A stretch of 64,000 nucleotides of DNA, taken from NCBI RefSeq assembly GCF_945859825.1, contig NZ_CAMAPC010000017.1:33926-97925 (forward strand). The letters run 5' to 3'. Shown here piece after piece: positions 19,006 to 28,941 of the stretch. Numbering within the stretch: the stretch's first letter is position 1; every line of letters begins with the position of its first letter. This DNA is from Pseudoalteromonas holothuriae (GTDB lineage: Bacteria > Pseudomonadota > Gammaproteobacteria > Enterobacterales > Alteromonadaceae). Both the position numbers and the translations under genes were made by a program. The notes beneath the pieces were generated by a model that ran no database searches, had not been told where the DNA came from, and saw only the letters and a program-made list of their open reading frames with translations.

Positions 19006-20045
19006 TGATCAAACGTTATAGTTTAGCTCAACTAGCAGCATCAATTGATGCATTGCTAGTTGGCGACGGTGAGAGTCAAATAGAAAAAATTTCGACACTT
19101 ACTCAAGCGACAGATAAAGATATTAGCTTTTTAGCAAACAGTAAATATCGCACACAATTGGCAACCACTAACGCCGGTGCTGTTATTTTATCTGACTCTG
19201 ATGCTGAACATTTCAATGGCAATAAACTGGTTGTAAAAGACCCCTATATCGCGTACGCAAAGTTAGCACAATTGATGGATACTACACCAAGGGCTGCCAC
19301 TGGCATACACCCTAATGCGGTGGTCCACCCAACAGTTAAACTTGGTAACAATGTTGCGATAGCCGCAAATGCGGTGATCGAGGCAAATGCTGTGCTGGGC
19401 GATAATGTTCAAATTGGTGCAGGCTGTTTTGTCGGCGATAGTACAACGATTGGTGACAATACCAAACTTTGGGCAAACGTTAGCGTTTATCATGAAGTAG
19501 AAATTGGTCACAATTGCTTATTTCAATCCGGTGCTGTGATTGGCAGTGATGGCTTTGGTTATGCCAATCAATCAGGTAACTGGATTAAGATCCCCCAAGT
19601 TGGTCGGGTTATTATCGGTGATAGTGTTGAAGTCGGTGCGAACACGGTTATTGATCGCGGCGCACTGGATGATACGATTATTCATAATAATGTGATTTTA
19701 GATAACCTAATACAAATTGCGCATAACGTTGAAATTGGTGAAGGGACTGCAATTGCAGGTGCTTCGGTAGTAGCCGGCAGTACTAAAATTGGTAAAAATT
19801 GCCAAATTGCGGGGCTCGTGGGTATTAATGGCCATATGGAAATCTGTGATGGTGTTATGATCACAGGTATGACGATGATCACAAAATCAATTACTTCTGC
19901 GGGTGTTTATTCTTCGGGTGTACCTCATAGCACGAACAAAGAATGGCGACGTAATATGGCACATTTACGTAATCTGACTGATTTTAAACAGCGATTAAAA
20001 GCGTTAGAATCTTTAACACAAAAGCTAAAACCAATAGATGAATAA
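19005..20045 (+). CDS. lpxD: UDP-3-O-acylglucosamine N-acyltransferase
   Basis: LpxD adds the amide-linked hydroxyacyl chain in lipid A synthesis (third committed step). The N-terminal uridine-binding domain spans about 100 residues and includes DISFLANSKYRTQL. A long left-handed beta helix of hexapeptide repeats (IGAGCFVGDSTTIGDNTKLWANV and similar) follows, with the active-site His in the IAHNVEIG region, and the protein ends in a C-terminal helix. Length is 346 residues, as usual. It is tightly packed with skp (1-bp overlap) and fabZ (14 bp). Confidence 0.97.
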   Translation: MIKRYSLAQLAASIDALLVGDGESQIEKISTLTQATDKDISFLANSKYRTQLATTNAGAVILSDSDAEHFNGNKLVVKDPYIAYAKLAQLMDTTPRAATGIHPNAVVHPTVKLGNNVAIAANAVIEANAVLGDNVQIGAGCFVGDSTTIGDNTKLWANVSVYHEVEIGHNCLFQSGAVIGSDGFGYANQSGNWIKIPQVGRVIIGDSVEVGANTVIDRGALDDTIIHNNVILDNLIQIAHNVEIGEGTAIAGASVVAGSTKIGKNCQIAGLVGINGHMEICDGVMITGMTMITKSITSAGVYSSGVPHSTNKEWRRNMAHLRNLTDFKQRLKALESLTQKLKPIDE

Positions 20046-20059
20046 AAAAGGACGCTATT

Positions 20060-20512
20060 TTGGCAAATGAACTGAACGGTTTTGATATTCAAGAAATCTT
20101 AAAGTTATTACCGCATCGTTATCCAATGCTGTTAGTTGATAAAGTAATTGATTATAAAGCGGGTGAATATCTACATGCGGTCAAAAATGTAACTGCGAAC
20201 GAACCAGTTTTTACGGGGCACTTTCCAGAACAACCTATTTTTCCTGGTGTAATGATTTTAGAAGCCTTAGCACAAGCTACTGGTTTACTGGGCTTTAAAA
20301 CGGTCGAAAATCGTAGTGAAAACGAGCTATACTTATTTGCAGCAATAGACAATGCACGTTTTAAGCAGCCAGTGCTGCCTGGTGATACCATGAATTTGCA
20401 TGTCGACTTTGTAAAAGAGCGTCGCAATATTTGGAAGTTTTATGGCGAAGCAAAGGTCGATGGTAAAGTGGTATGTAGTGCTGAGATAATGTGTGCTAGA
20501 AGAGAGTTATAA
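20060..20512 (+). CDS. fabZ: 3-hydroxyacyl-ACP dehydratase
   Basis: FabZ dehydrates beta-hydroxyacyl-ACP in fatty-acid elongation and competes with lipid A enzymes for the same substrate pool. The catalytic His is in GHFPEQPIFPGV and the Glu in MILEALAQATG. LPHRYPMLLVDKV is the family N-terminal signature. The start is TTG 20060 preceded by AAAAAAGGA. Length is 150 residues. Its stop is 2 bp before lpxA. Confidence 0.97.
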   Translation: MANELNGFDIQEILKLLPHRYPMLLVDKVIDYKAGEYLHAVKNVTANEPVFTGHFPEQPIFPGVMILEALAQATGLLGFKTVENRSENELYLFAAIDNARFKQPVLPGDTMNLHVDFVKERRNIWKFYGEAKVDGKVVCSAEIMCARREL

Positions 20513-20514
20513 TC

Positions 20515-21285
20515 GTGATCCATCCTACTGCAATTATTGAATCAGGCGCACAGTTAGGCGATAACGTCTCTGTGGGTCCTTACAGTTACATCGGGAATGA
20601 TGTAGTGATTGGCGATAACTGTATTATCGAATCACATGTGGTAATCAAAGGACCTTCAACCATCGGCTCTGGAAATCATATTTACCAGTTCGCGTCAGTG
20701 GGTGAAGCTTGCCAAGATAAAAAGTACAAGGATGAACCAACACAACTTATTATGGGTGATAACAACATCATCCGTGAATGTGCGACAATTCACCGTGGCA
20801 CCATTCAAGATCAAGGTGTGACTAGAATTGGTAGTAACAACTTATTTATGGCCTATACACATGTTGCGCATGACGCAGTGATTGGTAGCAATGTGATTTT
20901 TTCAAATGGTGCAAGTGTTGCAGGGCATGTACACATTGGTGACTGGGCTATTTTAGCGGGTAACACCGGCGTGCATCAATTTTGCAAAGTGGGTGCGCAC
21001 GCCTTTATTGGCATGTATTCAGGTGTAAGTAAAGACGTACCACCTTTTGTGACTACCACAGGCACTCCTGCGAAGCCAGCGGCTATTAATACTGAGGGTA
21101 TGAAACGCCGTGGTTATAGTAGTGATGAAATTATGGCTGTACGACGAGCTTATAAAGCGCTTTATCGTAAAAGCTTGAACTTAGAAGAAGCCATAGCCGC
21201 TATGCGTGAAGACGCAGCAGAATTTGCTGCAGTTCAGCATATGATAGACTTTTTTGACACCTCAGAACGTGGCATTATTCGTTAG
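20515..21285 (+). CDS. lpxA: UDP-N-acetylglucosamine O-acyltransferase
   Basis: LpxA performs the first step of lipid A synthesis, moving a hydroxyacyl chain from ACP to UDP-GlcNAc. The protein of 256 residues starts at GTG 20515 (MIHPTAIIESGAQLGDNVSVG). It is a left-handed beta helix with hexapeptide repeats, the catalytic His region MAYTHVAHDAVIGS, and a C-terminal helical domain from about residue 190. It ends the lpxD-fabZ-lpxA group. A strong terminator follows. Confidence 0.97.
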   Translation: MIHPTAIIESGAQLGDNVSVGPYSYIGNDVVIGDNCIIESHVVIKGPSTIGSGNHIYQFASVGEACQDKKYKDEPTQLIMGDNNIIRECATIHRGTIQDQGVTRIGSNNLFMAYTHVAHDAVIGSNVIFSNGASVAGHVHIGDWAILAGNTGVHQFCKVGAHAFIGMYSGVSKDVPPFVTTTGTPAKPAAINTEGMKRRGYSSDEIMAVRRAYKALYRKSLNLEEAIAAMREDAAEFAAVQHMIDFFDTSERGIIR

Positions 21286-21312
21286 AAAATGCCCGTGATT
21301 GCCAGAATTGAT

Positions 21313-21346
21313 AAACGCCATACGATACTTTTGTATGGCGTTTTTA
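21313..21346 (+). terminator. intrinsic terminator after lpxA
   Basis: AAACGCCATAC pairs perfectly with GTATGGCGTTT and is followed by a T-rich tract. It lies between lpxA and lpxB, so lpxB-rnhB-dnaE may be partly independently transcribed. Confidence 0.8.
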
Positions 21347-21366
21347 TTTATAGATAGATTAATGTG

Positions 21367-22521
21367 ATGAAAAAAAACAAAAAATTAACTATTGGCCTAG
21401 TTGCAGGCGAACTATCTGGTGATATCTTAGGTGCAGGGCTCATTGAGGCACTTAAAGATAAATACCCTAATGCTGAGTTTATCGGGATAGCTGGCCCCAA
21501 AATGCAAGCTGCTGGTTGCCGTACTTTGTTTGATATGGAAGAACTCGCTGTAATGGGCTTGGTTGAAGTGCTAGGGCGATTACCCCGTTTACTTAAAATC
21601 CGTAAACAGTTAGTTCAGTATTTTATTGATAATCCGCCTGATATTTATGTGGGGATCGATGCGCCTGACTTCAATCTTCGTGTTGAAAAGCCACTTAAAA
21701 AAGCGGGTATTAAAACCGTTCAGTATGTTAGCCCATCGGTTTGGGCTTGGCGACAAAAGCGTATATTTACGATAGCAGAAGCCACCAATTTGGTATTGTC
21801 ACTGCTGCCTTTTGAAAAAGCATTTTATGACAAGCATGATGTGCCTTGTAAGTTTGTTGGCCACACGTTAGCGGATGAGATTGCGCTGGATCATGATAGC
21901 AGCAGTGTGCGCCGCGAGCTTGGGTTGAAAGAGGATGACTTGGTCTTAGCATTGCTTCCAGGCAGTCGAGGCTCAGAAGTGGGCTTACTCAGTGAAACAT
22001 ATTTACAAACAGCACAAAAGTTAAGCCATCGTCTGCCTAACTTGAAAGTGCTAGTCCCTTTAGTTAATGCCAAGCGTCGAGCACAGTTTGAACTGATTTT
22101 ACAGCATGTGGCACCAAATTTGTCTCCTATTTTAGTTGATGGGCAATCGAGCAAGGTGATGGCGGCTTCTAATGCTGTTTTACTCGCATCGGGTACCGCC
22201 ACACTCGAAGCGATGCTGTATAAAAAACCAATGGTTGTAGGCTACAAGTTTAAGCCATTGAGTTACTGGATTTTTAAACACTTCTTTACTTTTAATATTA
22301 AATATTTTGCATTACCAAATTTACTTGCCGATGCGCCATTGGTTCCTGAGTTCTTGCAACAAGAGTGTAACTCGGATGCATTGGTTGATGCATTGTACCC
22401 GATGCTGAAAGGGAGTAATGAAGCGTTGATCAATAAGTTTTATGAAATTCATAACAATATTCGTCTAGATGCTAGCAAACAAGCGGCAAATGCAGTTGAG
22501 GAGTTGATTGATGCAAATTGA
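21367..22521 (+). CDS. lpxB: lipid-A-disaccharide synthase
   Basis: LpxB is a GT19 glycosyltransferase that joins UDP-diacylglucosamine and lipid X to form the lipid A disaccharide. It starts at ATG 21367; a GTG immediately before at 21364 is an alternative. GELSGDILGAGLIEAL at the N-terminus and YVSPSVWAWRQKR in the middle are family hallmarks. LPGSRGSEV and SGTATLEAMLYKKPMVVGYK form the nucleotide-sugar site. Length is about 384 residues. Its 3' end overlaps the rnhB start by about 11 bp. Confidence 0.97.
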   Translation: MKKNKKLTIGLVAGELSGDILGAGLIEALKDKYPNAEFIGIAGPKMQAAGCRTLFDMEELAVMGLVEVLGRLPRLLKIRKQLVQYFIDNPPDIYVGIDAPDFNLRVEKPLKKAGIKTVQYVSPSVWAWRQKRIFTIAEATNLVLSLLPFEKAFYDKHDVPCKFVGHTLADEIALDHDSSSVRRELGLKEDDLVLALLPGSRGSEVGLLSETYLQTAQKLSHRLPNLKVLVPLVNAKRRAQFELILQHVAPNLSPILVDGQSSKVMAASNAVLLASGTATLEAMLYKKPMVVGYKFKPLSYWIFKHFFTFNIKYFALPNLLADAPLVPEFLQQECNSDALVDALYPMLKGSNEALINKFYEIHNNIRLDASKQAANAVEELIDAN

Positions 22522-23107
22522 GCGTCCTGATGTACAGTACATTGCAGGTGTTGACGAGGTTGGTCGTGGCCCTTTGGTAGGTGATGTGGTGACCGCCGCG
22601 GTTATTCTTGACCCAAACCAGCCTATAGTCGGACTGGCAGATTCCAAAAAATTAAGTGAAAAAAAACGCCTATTATTGGCACAAGAGATAAAACAAAAAG
22701 CGCTTTGCTATTGTATTGCTCGTGCATCGATTGAGGAGATTGATGAGCTTAATATTTTGCATGCAACGATGTTGGCTATGAGTCGAGCTGTAGAAGGGCT
22801 TAGCATTGCACCTGACTTTGTATTTGTAGATGGCAACCGTTTACCCAAACTAACAATGAACGCGCAAAGCGTTGTGAAAGGAGATAGCTTAGTTGCAGAA
22901 ATAAGTGCCGCCTCTATCATTGCCAAAGTAGCACGGGATCAGCAAATGCTGGAACTAGATATGCAATATCCAGAGTTTGGTTTTGCGGCCCATAAAGGTT
23001 ATCCGACTAAGGCACATTTTGCGGCACTTGAGCAACATGGCATCACACCGCATCACCGAAAAAGTTTCAAGCCTGTACAACGTATTCTTGCCATGAAGGG
23101 GCTGTGA
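22511..23107 (+). CDS. rnhB: ribonuclease HII
   Basis: RNase HII removes ribonucleotides from DNA. I start it at ATG 22511; TTG 22508 is the only alternative nearby. The acidic active site begins with GVDEVGRGPLVGDV (Asp, Glu), with further Asp residues in FVFVDGNRLP and ARDQQMLELD. The C-terminal substrate-contact residues (HKGYPTKAH, HHRKSFKPV) are present. Length is 198 residues, typical. It overlaps lpxB and is followed by dnaE after 1 bp. Confidence 0.96.
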   Translation: MQIERPDVQYIAGVDEVGRGPLVGDVVTAAVILDPNQPIVGLADSKKLSEKKRLLLAQEIKQKALCYCIARASIEEIDELNILHATMLAMSRAVEGLSIAPDFVFVDGNRLPKLTMNAQSVVKGDSLVAEISAASIIAKVARDQQMLELDMQYPEFGFAAHKGYPTKAHFAALEQHGITPHHRKSFKPVQRILAMKGL

Positions 23108-23108
23108 T

Positions 23109-26100
23109 ATGACTACACCGGAGTTTGTCCATTTACGTGTACATAGTGACTTCTCAATGGTGGATGGTTTGGCGAAAACCAAACCTATTGTCGCTCGTTC
23201 CAAGGAATTGGGTCTGCCTGCATTGGCGATTACCGACCAAATGAACTTATGTGGATTAGTTAGGTTCTATGACACTGCTCATGACGCGGGTATTAAGCCA
23301 ATTATAGGTGCCGATATTTGGCTCAGAAGTGATGAGTTTCCTGATGAGCCAAGTCGGCTTACTGTGCTTGCTAAAGATAATGAAGGCTATAAAAATCTTA
23401 CCTTACTAATTTCAAAAGCATATCAGCGAGGACATGTATTTCATCGTCCCGTGGTTGATAAACAATGGTTGAGTGAACTTAAGTCGGGCCTTATTTTATT
23501 ATCAGGCGGCAAAGATGGTGATGTTGGTAAAGCGCTTTTAAAAGGCAATCAACAGCTAGCACTTGATACATTGATTTTTTATGAGCAACACTTCAAAGAT
23601 CACTTCTTTTTGGAGCTTACTCGTGCAGGGCGTGCGCAAGAAGAAGAATATTTACATAGCGCAGTTGCACTAGCCAGTGAGCGAGGCGTACCGGTTGTTG
23701 CCACTAACGAAGTGGTTTTTCTACATGAAGAAGACTTTGAAGCGCACGAGATACGCGTCGCTATTCATGATGGTTACACTTTAGAAGATAAACGTCGGCC
23801 TAAGCGCTTCTCAAAAGAGCAATATCTGAAAACACCGGAACAAATGTTAGCGCTGTTCAGTGATATTCCAGAAGCATTAGAAAACTCAGTAGAAATCGCC
23901 AAGCGGTGCAATGTCACGGTACAGCTGGGGACTTATTTTTTACCAGATTATCCGACTGGTGATTTAAAAATAGACGACTTTTTGGTTAAGGTGTCGCGCG
24001 ATGGCCTCGAAGAGCGTTTACAGTTTTTATTTCCCGACGAGCAAGTGCGCGTTGAAAAACGAGTCGAATATGACGAACGACTACAAATTGAGTTAGATGT
24101 TATCAACCAAATGGGGTTTCCCGGTTATTTCTTAATCGTAATGGAATTTATCCAGTGGAGTAAAGACAATAACATTCCTGTTGGACCTGGACGGGGTTCA
24201 GGTGCTGGTTCACTGGTGGCATACGCACTTAAAATTACGGACTTAGACCCACTAGAATTTGACCTGCTTTTTGAGCGATTTCTGAACCCAGAGCGAGTCT
24301 CAATGCCTGACTTTGACGTTGACTTTTGTATGGATCGTCGAGATGAGGTGATTGACCATGTTGCGATGCTATACGGGCGTGATGCGGTATCGCAAATTAT
24401 TACCTTTGGTACGATGGCAGCCAAAGCGGTTATTCGTGATGTCGGCCGTGTGTTGGGCCACCCATATGGCTTTGTCGATAGAATTTCTAAACTTGTACCG
24501 GGCGATCCGGGGATGACGTTGGCAAAAGCATTTGATGTTGAACCGCGCTTACCTGAAGCCTATGACGGCGATGAAGAAGTCAAAGATCTCATTGATATGT
24601 GCCGCATTTTAGAAGGCTGTACGCGAAATGCGGGTAAGCACGCCGGTGGTGTGGTTATATCCCCTACAACTATCACCGATTTTGCGGCATTATATTGTGA
24701 TGAAGAGGGTAAGTTTCCGGTTACTCAGTTTGATAAAAACGACGTAGAAACCGCAGGATTAGTTAAATTTGACTTTCTCGGCCTGAGAACACTGACTATT
24801 TTGCAGTGGGCGCTTGATATGACCAATGAGCGTCTTGGCCGAGAAGGTAAAGAGTCAGTAGACATTAATGCTATTCCATTAAATGACCGTAAAAGCATTG
24901 AATTATTACTAAGAGCCGAAACAACCGCCGTGTTCCAGCTTGAATCTCGAGGCATGAAAGACCTTATTCGTCGCCTGAAACCCGACTGCTTTGAAGATAT
25001 GATTGCACTTGTTGCGTTATTTCGGCCAGGACCTTTGCAATCGGGCATGGTAGATAACTTTATCGACCGTAAGCAAGGGCGAGAAGAGTTATCATATCCA
25101 GACGTACAGTGGCAGCACGATAGCTTGATACCGATTCTAGAGCCTACCTACGGGATTATCTTGTACCAAGAGCAGGTCATGCAAATTGCACAGGTACTTG
25201 CTGGGTATACGCTAGGCGGGGCAGATATGCTTCGTCGTGCAATGGGTAAGAAAAAGCCAGAAGAAATGGCCAAGCAGCGCTCTGCCTTTGAAGAAGGGGC
25301 AATTGCCAACGGCGTTGATGGCGAGCTTGCGATGAGAATCTTCGATTTGGTGGAAAAGTTCGCAGGTTACGGTTTTAACAAATCTCACTCGGCTGCTTAT
25401 GCACTTGTATCGTATCAAACACTGTGGATGAAAACCCATTATCCGGCAGAATTTATGGCGGCGGTTATGTCAGCAGATATGGATAACACTGACAAGATAG
25501 TCACTTTGGTGGATGAGTGTGAAAACATGAAGCTCACTTTGCTTGCGCCTGATGTAAATGCCGGAGTTTATAAGTTTACAGTCAACCGTCAAGCCGAGAT
25601 AGTGTATGGAATTGGGGCAATAAAAGGCGTCGGAGAGGGGCCAGTTGATGCTATTTTAGAAGCAAGAGCACAAGGTGGGGAGTTTAAAGATTTATTTGAT
25701 TTTTGCGCTCGTGTAGATTTAAAACGCTTAAACAAGCGTGTGCTCGAAAAGCTCATTTATGCCGGTGCACTTGATAAACTGGGGCCTGAAAAAAACCAGC
25801 CAGGACGTGCTACGTTACTTGCAAGTTTAAAAGGGGCGATGAAATCTGCTGAGCAACACCATAAGGCTGAGTCACTGGGTCAGTCAGACTTGTTTGGTTT
25901 GTTAGCAGTAGAGCCTGAACAAGTTGAGCAGGCCTTTACGAGTGCGCTGCCACTGACGGATAATCAGTGGTTAGATGGTGAAAAAGAAACCTTAGGTTTA
26001 TACCTAACCGGACACCCTATTAATCAATACCGAAAAGAGCTAAAGCATTACACATCTGGTCGACTTGTAGATTTACAGCCAACCAACCGAGACGTGCAAT

Positions 26101-26600
26101 CAACCGCAGCTGGTTTAGTGATTAATGCAAGAACGTTAATAAACAAAAAAGGTAATCGCTGGGGATTGATAACTTTAGATGACAAGAGTGCCCGGATTGA
26201 TGTACGCTTATTCCCTGAACAGTTTGAAGTTTACCAAGAATTACTGCAAATTAACCAAATCTTGGTAATAACCGGACAGGTCAGCTTTGATAACTTCTCT
26301 GGTGGCATTACAATGACCGCCAGAGACGTATGTACCATAGCTCAAGCGCGAGAAAAACGCATAAGAGCAATAAAAATGACATTAAATATGGTTCAAATTG
26401 AAGCAAACTTCTTCGAAAATTTACGAAAAGTACTAGAACCTTATAAATTTGGTACATGTCCGATAAAGATTATGTATCAACGTCCGGATGCGTTAGCAGA
26501 ACTAACGCTTGGAACACAATGGTGTGTGACGCCAACTGATGACTTATTGACTCGGTTATCGCAAATGGCGGCGCAAGAAATAGAACTAGAATTTAACTAA
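23109..26600 (+). CDS. dnaE: DNA polymerase III alpha subunit
   Basis: DnaE is the replicative polymerase catalytic subunit. It has 1163 residues, the size of E. coli DnaE. An N-terminal PHP domain (LRVHSDFSMVDG) is followed by the C-family polymerase core. The catalytic aspartates sit in MPDFDVDFCMDRRDEVIDH near residue 400, and PVGPGRGSGAGSLVAYALKI is just before it. The fingers (GKKKPEEMAKQR), beta-clamp-binding region (QSDLFGLL, near 930) and an OB-fold (GLVINARTLINKKGNRWGLITLDD) follow. It sits in the usual lpxB-rnhB-dnaE-accA order. Confidence 0.98.
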   Translation: MTTPEFVHLRVHSDFSMVDGLAKTKPIVARSKELGLPALAITDQMNLCGLVRFYDTAHDAGIKPIIGADIWLRSDEFPDEPSRLTVLAKDNEGYKNLTLLISKAYQRGHVFHRPVVDKQWLSELKSGLILLSGGKDGDVGKALLKGNQQLALDTLIFYEQHFKDHFFLELTRAGRAQEEEYLHSAVALASERGVPVVATNEVVFLHEEDFEAHEIRVAIHDGYTLEDKRRPKRFSKEQYLKTPEQMLALFSDIPEALENSVEIAKRCNVTVQLGTYFLPDYPTGDLKIDDFLVKVSRDGLEERLQFLFPDEQVRVEKRVEYDERLQIELDVINQMGFPGYFLIVMEFIQWSKDNNIPVGPGRGSGAGSLVAYALKITDLDPLEFDLLFERFLNPERVSMPDFDVDFCMDRRDEVIDHVAMLYGRDAVSQIITFGTMAAKAVIRDVGRVLGHPYGFVDRISKLVPGDPGMTLAKAFDVEPRLPEAYDGDEEVKDLIDMCRILEGCTRNAGKHAGGVVISPTTITDFAALYCDEEGKFPVTQFDKNDVETAGLVKFDFLGLRTLTILQWALDMTNERLGREGKESVDINAIPLNDRKSIELLLRAETTAVFQLESRGMKDLIRRLKPDCFEDMIALVALFRPGPLQSGMVDNFIDRKQGREELSYPDVQWQHDSLIPILEPTYGIILYQEQVMQIAQVLAGYTLGGADMLRRAMGKKKPEEMAKQRSAFEEGAIANGVDGELAMRIFDLVEKFAGYGFNKSHSAAYALVSYQTLWMKTHYPAEFMAAVMSADMDNTDKIVTLVDECENMKLTLLAPDVNAGVYKFTVNRQAEIVYGIGAIKGVGEGPVDAILEARAQGGEFKDLFDFCARVDLKRLNKRVLEKLIYAGALDKLGPEKNQPGRATLLASLKGAMKSAEQHHKAESLGQSDLFGLLAVEPEQVEQAFTSALPLTDNQWLDGEKETLGLYLTGHPINQYRKELKHYTSGRLVDLQPTNRDVQSTAAGLVINARTLINKKGNRWGLITLDDKSARIDVRLFPEQFEVYQELLQINQILVITGQVSFDNFSGGITMTARDVCTIAQAREKRIRAIKMTLNMVQIEANFFENLRKVLEPYKFGTCPIKIMYQRPDALAELTLGTQWCVTPTDDLLTRLSQMAAQEIELEFN

Positions 26601-26616
26601 TTAGGTAGTTTAGAGC

Positions 26617-27573
26617 ATGAGCCTCAATTATCTTGACTTTGAGCTTCCAATCGCAGAATTGGAAGCGAAAATTAAAGAGTTACAAAACGTTAGCCGCTCA
26701 GGCAGTTTAGACCTGAGCTTAGAAGAAGAAATAACACGCTTAAAAGAGAAAAACGTTGAGCTAACCGAGAAAGTTTTTGCTGGTTTAGGTGCTTGGCAGG
26801 TTTCTCAATTGGCTCGGCATCCGCTGCGTCCATATACTCGTGATTATATCAAGCGTATTTTTACTGAGTTTGATGAGTTTGCAGGTGACCGTACCTTTGC
26901 CAACGACCCTGCTATTTTAGGTGGTGTGGCACGTCTTGATGGTAAGCCTGTGATGGTGATCGGACAGCAAAAAGGGCGTGATACCGCGGAAAAAATCAAG
27001 CGTAACTTTGGTATGCCAAAACCTGAAGGTTACCGCAAGGCCCTACGTTTAATGGAAATGGCGGAGCGTTTTAAAATGCCCATCATTACTTTTATCGACA
27101 CGCCAGGGGCTTACCCAGGTGTTGGCGCTGAAGAGCGAGGCCAAAGCGAGGCAATTGCACGTAACTTAAAAGTGATGGCTGCATTGAAAGTACCCACCAT
27201 TTGTACTGTTATAGGTGAAGGTGGCTCTGGTGGTGCACTTGCTATTGGCGTAGGTGATAGGGTTAATATGCTGCAATACAGTACTTACTCAGTTATTTCA
27301 CCAGAAGGCTGTGCATCGATCCTTTGGAAAAGCGCTGAAAAAGCCCCATTAGCTGCTGAAGCAATGGGTGTATCGGCGCAACGTGTTAAAGAGTTAGATT
27401 TGATTAATAACATCGTTGAAGAGCCACTAGGCGGAGCACATCGCGACTATGATGTAATGGCTAAGAACCTAAAAGTGCAGCTAAAGCGCGATTTAGGAGA
27501 ACTTGAAGAGCTTGGTACAGACACCATGCTTGAACAGCGCTATCAACGACTCATGTCTTTCGGCTACTGTTAA
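26617..27573 (+). CDS. accA: acetyl-CoA carboxylase carboxyltransferase alpha subunit
   Basis: AccA pairs with AccD to move the carboxyl group from biotin to acetyl-CoA, the first step of fatty-acid synthesis. Its 318 residues match the family. The crotonase-like core has FIDTPGAYPGVGAEERGQSEAIA and GEGGSGGALAIGVGDRV, the oxyanion and CoA sites. MSLNYLDFELPIAELEAKI is the conserved N-terminal helix. It starts 16 bp after dnaE and ends at a strong terminator. Confidence 0.98.
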   Translation: MSLNYLDFELPIAELEAKIKELQNVSRSGSLDLSLEEEITRLKEKNVELTEKVFAGLGAWQVSQLARHPLRPYTRDYIKRIFTEFDEFAGDRTFANDPAILGGVARLDGKPVMVIGQQKGRDTAEKIKRNFGMPKPEGYRKALRLMEMAERFKMPIITFIDTPGAYPGVGAEERGQSEAIARNLKVMAALKVPTICTVIGEGGSGGALAIGVGDRVNMLQYSTYSVISPEGCASILWKSAEKAPLAAEAMGVSAQRVKELDLINNIVEEPLGGAHRDYDVMAKNLKVQLKRDLGELEELGTDTMLEQRYQRLMSFGYC

Positions 27574-27586
27574 GTAGTGCTAAACT

Positions 27587-27612
27587 AAAAAAGCCGCTCA
27601 AGCGGCTTTTTT
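27587..27612 (+). terminator. intrinsic terminator after accA
   Basis: AAAAAAGCCGCT with TCA loop and AGCGGCTTTTTT forms a classic GC-rich stem with A and T tracts, usable from both strands. It separates accA from tilS by only a few bases before the tilS start. Confidence 0.85.
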
Positions 27613-27624
27613 ACGTTGTGAATT

Positions 27625-28941
27625 ATGAAAAATACCACACTTTATAAAAAATTCTTTGTTGCGGTAAACGGGTCAAATCCTGAGCAAAAACCAATGACGG
27701 TGGCACTTTCGGGTGGCGTTGATTCGGTCGTTTTATTGCACCTATGCCATGCACTTCGCACAGCCCAGCCCAGCTATGCAATAGAGGCCGTGTATATTGA
27801 CCATGGTTTATCTGTTGAGTCTAAAAGCTGGCAACAGTTTTGCCACGATTTATGTGCCTCTTTAAAGATTACTTTTAAAACCTGCTCTGTGAACATAGAG
27901 CAAAAAGCCCGTCATAGCCTAGAAGCACAAGCACGTGATGCTCGATACGCCGCCTTAGATGAGCTTGCAACCCCAGGCAGTATGATTGTGCTAGGGCAGC
28001 ATGGTGACGACCAACTAGAAACGTTTTTACTGCGGTTAAAGCGAGGCTCTGGTCTCAATGGTTTGGCATCGATGCGTGCACAGCGGGTGTTGGAATCAGG
28101 TCGAACCTGTATCCGCCCGTTGCTTAATGTTTCTCGTGAAGATATAGAAACGTTTGCTCGTTTATTTGCCATTAAGCATATTGAAGATCACTCCAACTTT
28201 GATGACCGCTTTGATCGTAACTTTTTACGTAATCATATTGTTCCTTTACTTAAATCGCGTTTTCAAGGTTTTTTGCCCAGTGCCTTGCGCAGTATTGAGT
28301 TGTTGCAGCAGCAGCAAAGTTTAATTGACGAGATAACCGCGCAAGATTTACAAGTTTGTATGGTGTCACTTGATAAGCTGAACTTACAAGTATTGGCAAG
28401 CCTCAGTGCGCTTAGGCAAGCCAATGTAATACGCGGATGGCTTGCTAATTTGAGGGTAAATATGCCCTCTAAAGTACAACTTGAGCAATTGCTACATCAA
28501 GCACTACATAGTAAAGAAGATGCTCAGCTGAGCATTCTAATGGGAAATGGTGTAATCAGACGATACCGACAACATCTGTACTTTGTTTGTGACAGTGAGA
28601 CGCCACAAGCGTGCAATAATGTTACGTGTGAGCCAACTTCATTGAGCGATGGACGAGTATTAATCACTAAGCAGGGTAAAGGTGTACGCTTACCCCAAGA
28701 GAATGAACAAGTATCAATTCAATTTGGTGTGATGAATGTCAAAATACGGCCATGTAATAAGCCGGGCAGAAATACCGTTAAGCACTGGCTTAAAGAGGCG
28801 GGTGTGCCAAGTTGGCAACGCAATCAAGTGCCTTTGGTTTTTTATAATGAACAACTAGTACAAATTGTTGGTTTTTATTTTGAACACACTGTTTTTATGC
28901 CACAGCAGGGTATCTATTGGGAGTTTTTAAGCAATGAATAA
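27625..28941 (+). CDS. tilS: tRNA(Ile)-lysidine synthase
   Basis: TilS attaches lysine to C34 of the minor tRNA-Ile so that it reads AUA. The ATP pyrophosphatase P-loop is VALSGGVDSVVLLHL near residue 28. YIDHGLSVES and LGQHGDDQLETFLLRLKRGSGLNGLASM follow, both family hallmarks. The two C-terminal substrate-binding domains fill the rest of the 438 residues. It overlaps the next small membrane gene by 8 bp. Confidence 0.96.
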   Translation: MKNTTLYKKFFVAVNGSNPEQKPMTVALSGGVDSVVLLHLCHALRTAQPSYAIEAVYIDHGLSVESKSWQQFCHDLCASLKITFKTCSVNIEQKARHSLEAQARDARYAALDELATPGSMIVLGQHGDDQLETFLLRLKRGSGLNGLASMRAQRVLESGRTCIRPLLNVSREDIETFARLFAIKHIEDHSNFDDRFDRNFLRNHIVPLLKSRFQGFLPSALRSIELLQQQQSLIDEITAQDLQVCMVSLDKLNLQVLASLSALRQANVIRGWLANLRVNMPSKVQLEQLLHQALHSKEDAQLSILMGNGVIRRYRQHLYFVCDSETPQACNNVTCEPTSLSDGRVLITKQGKGVRLPQENEQVSIQFGVMNVKIRPCNKPGRNTVKHWLKEAGVPSWQRNQVPLVFYNEQLVQIVGFYFEHTVFMPQQGIYWEFLSNE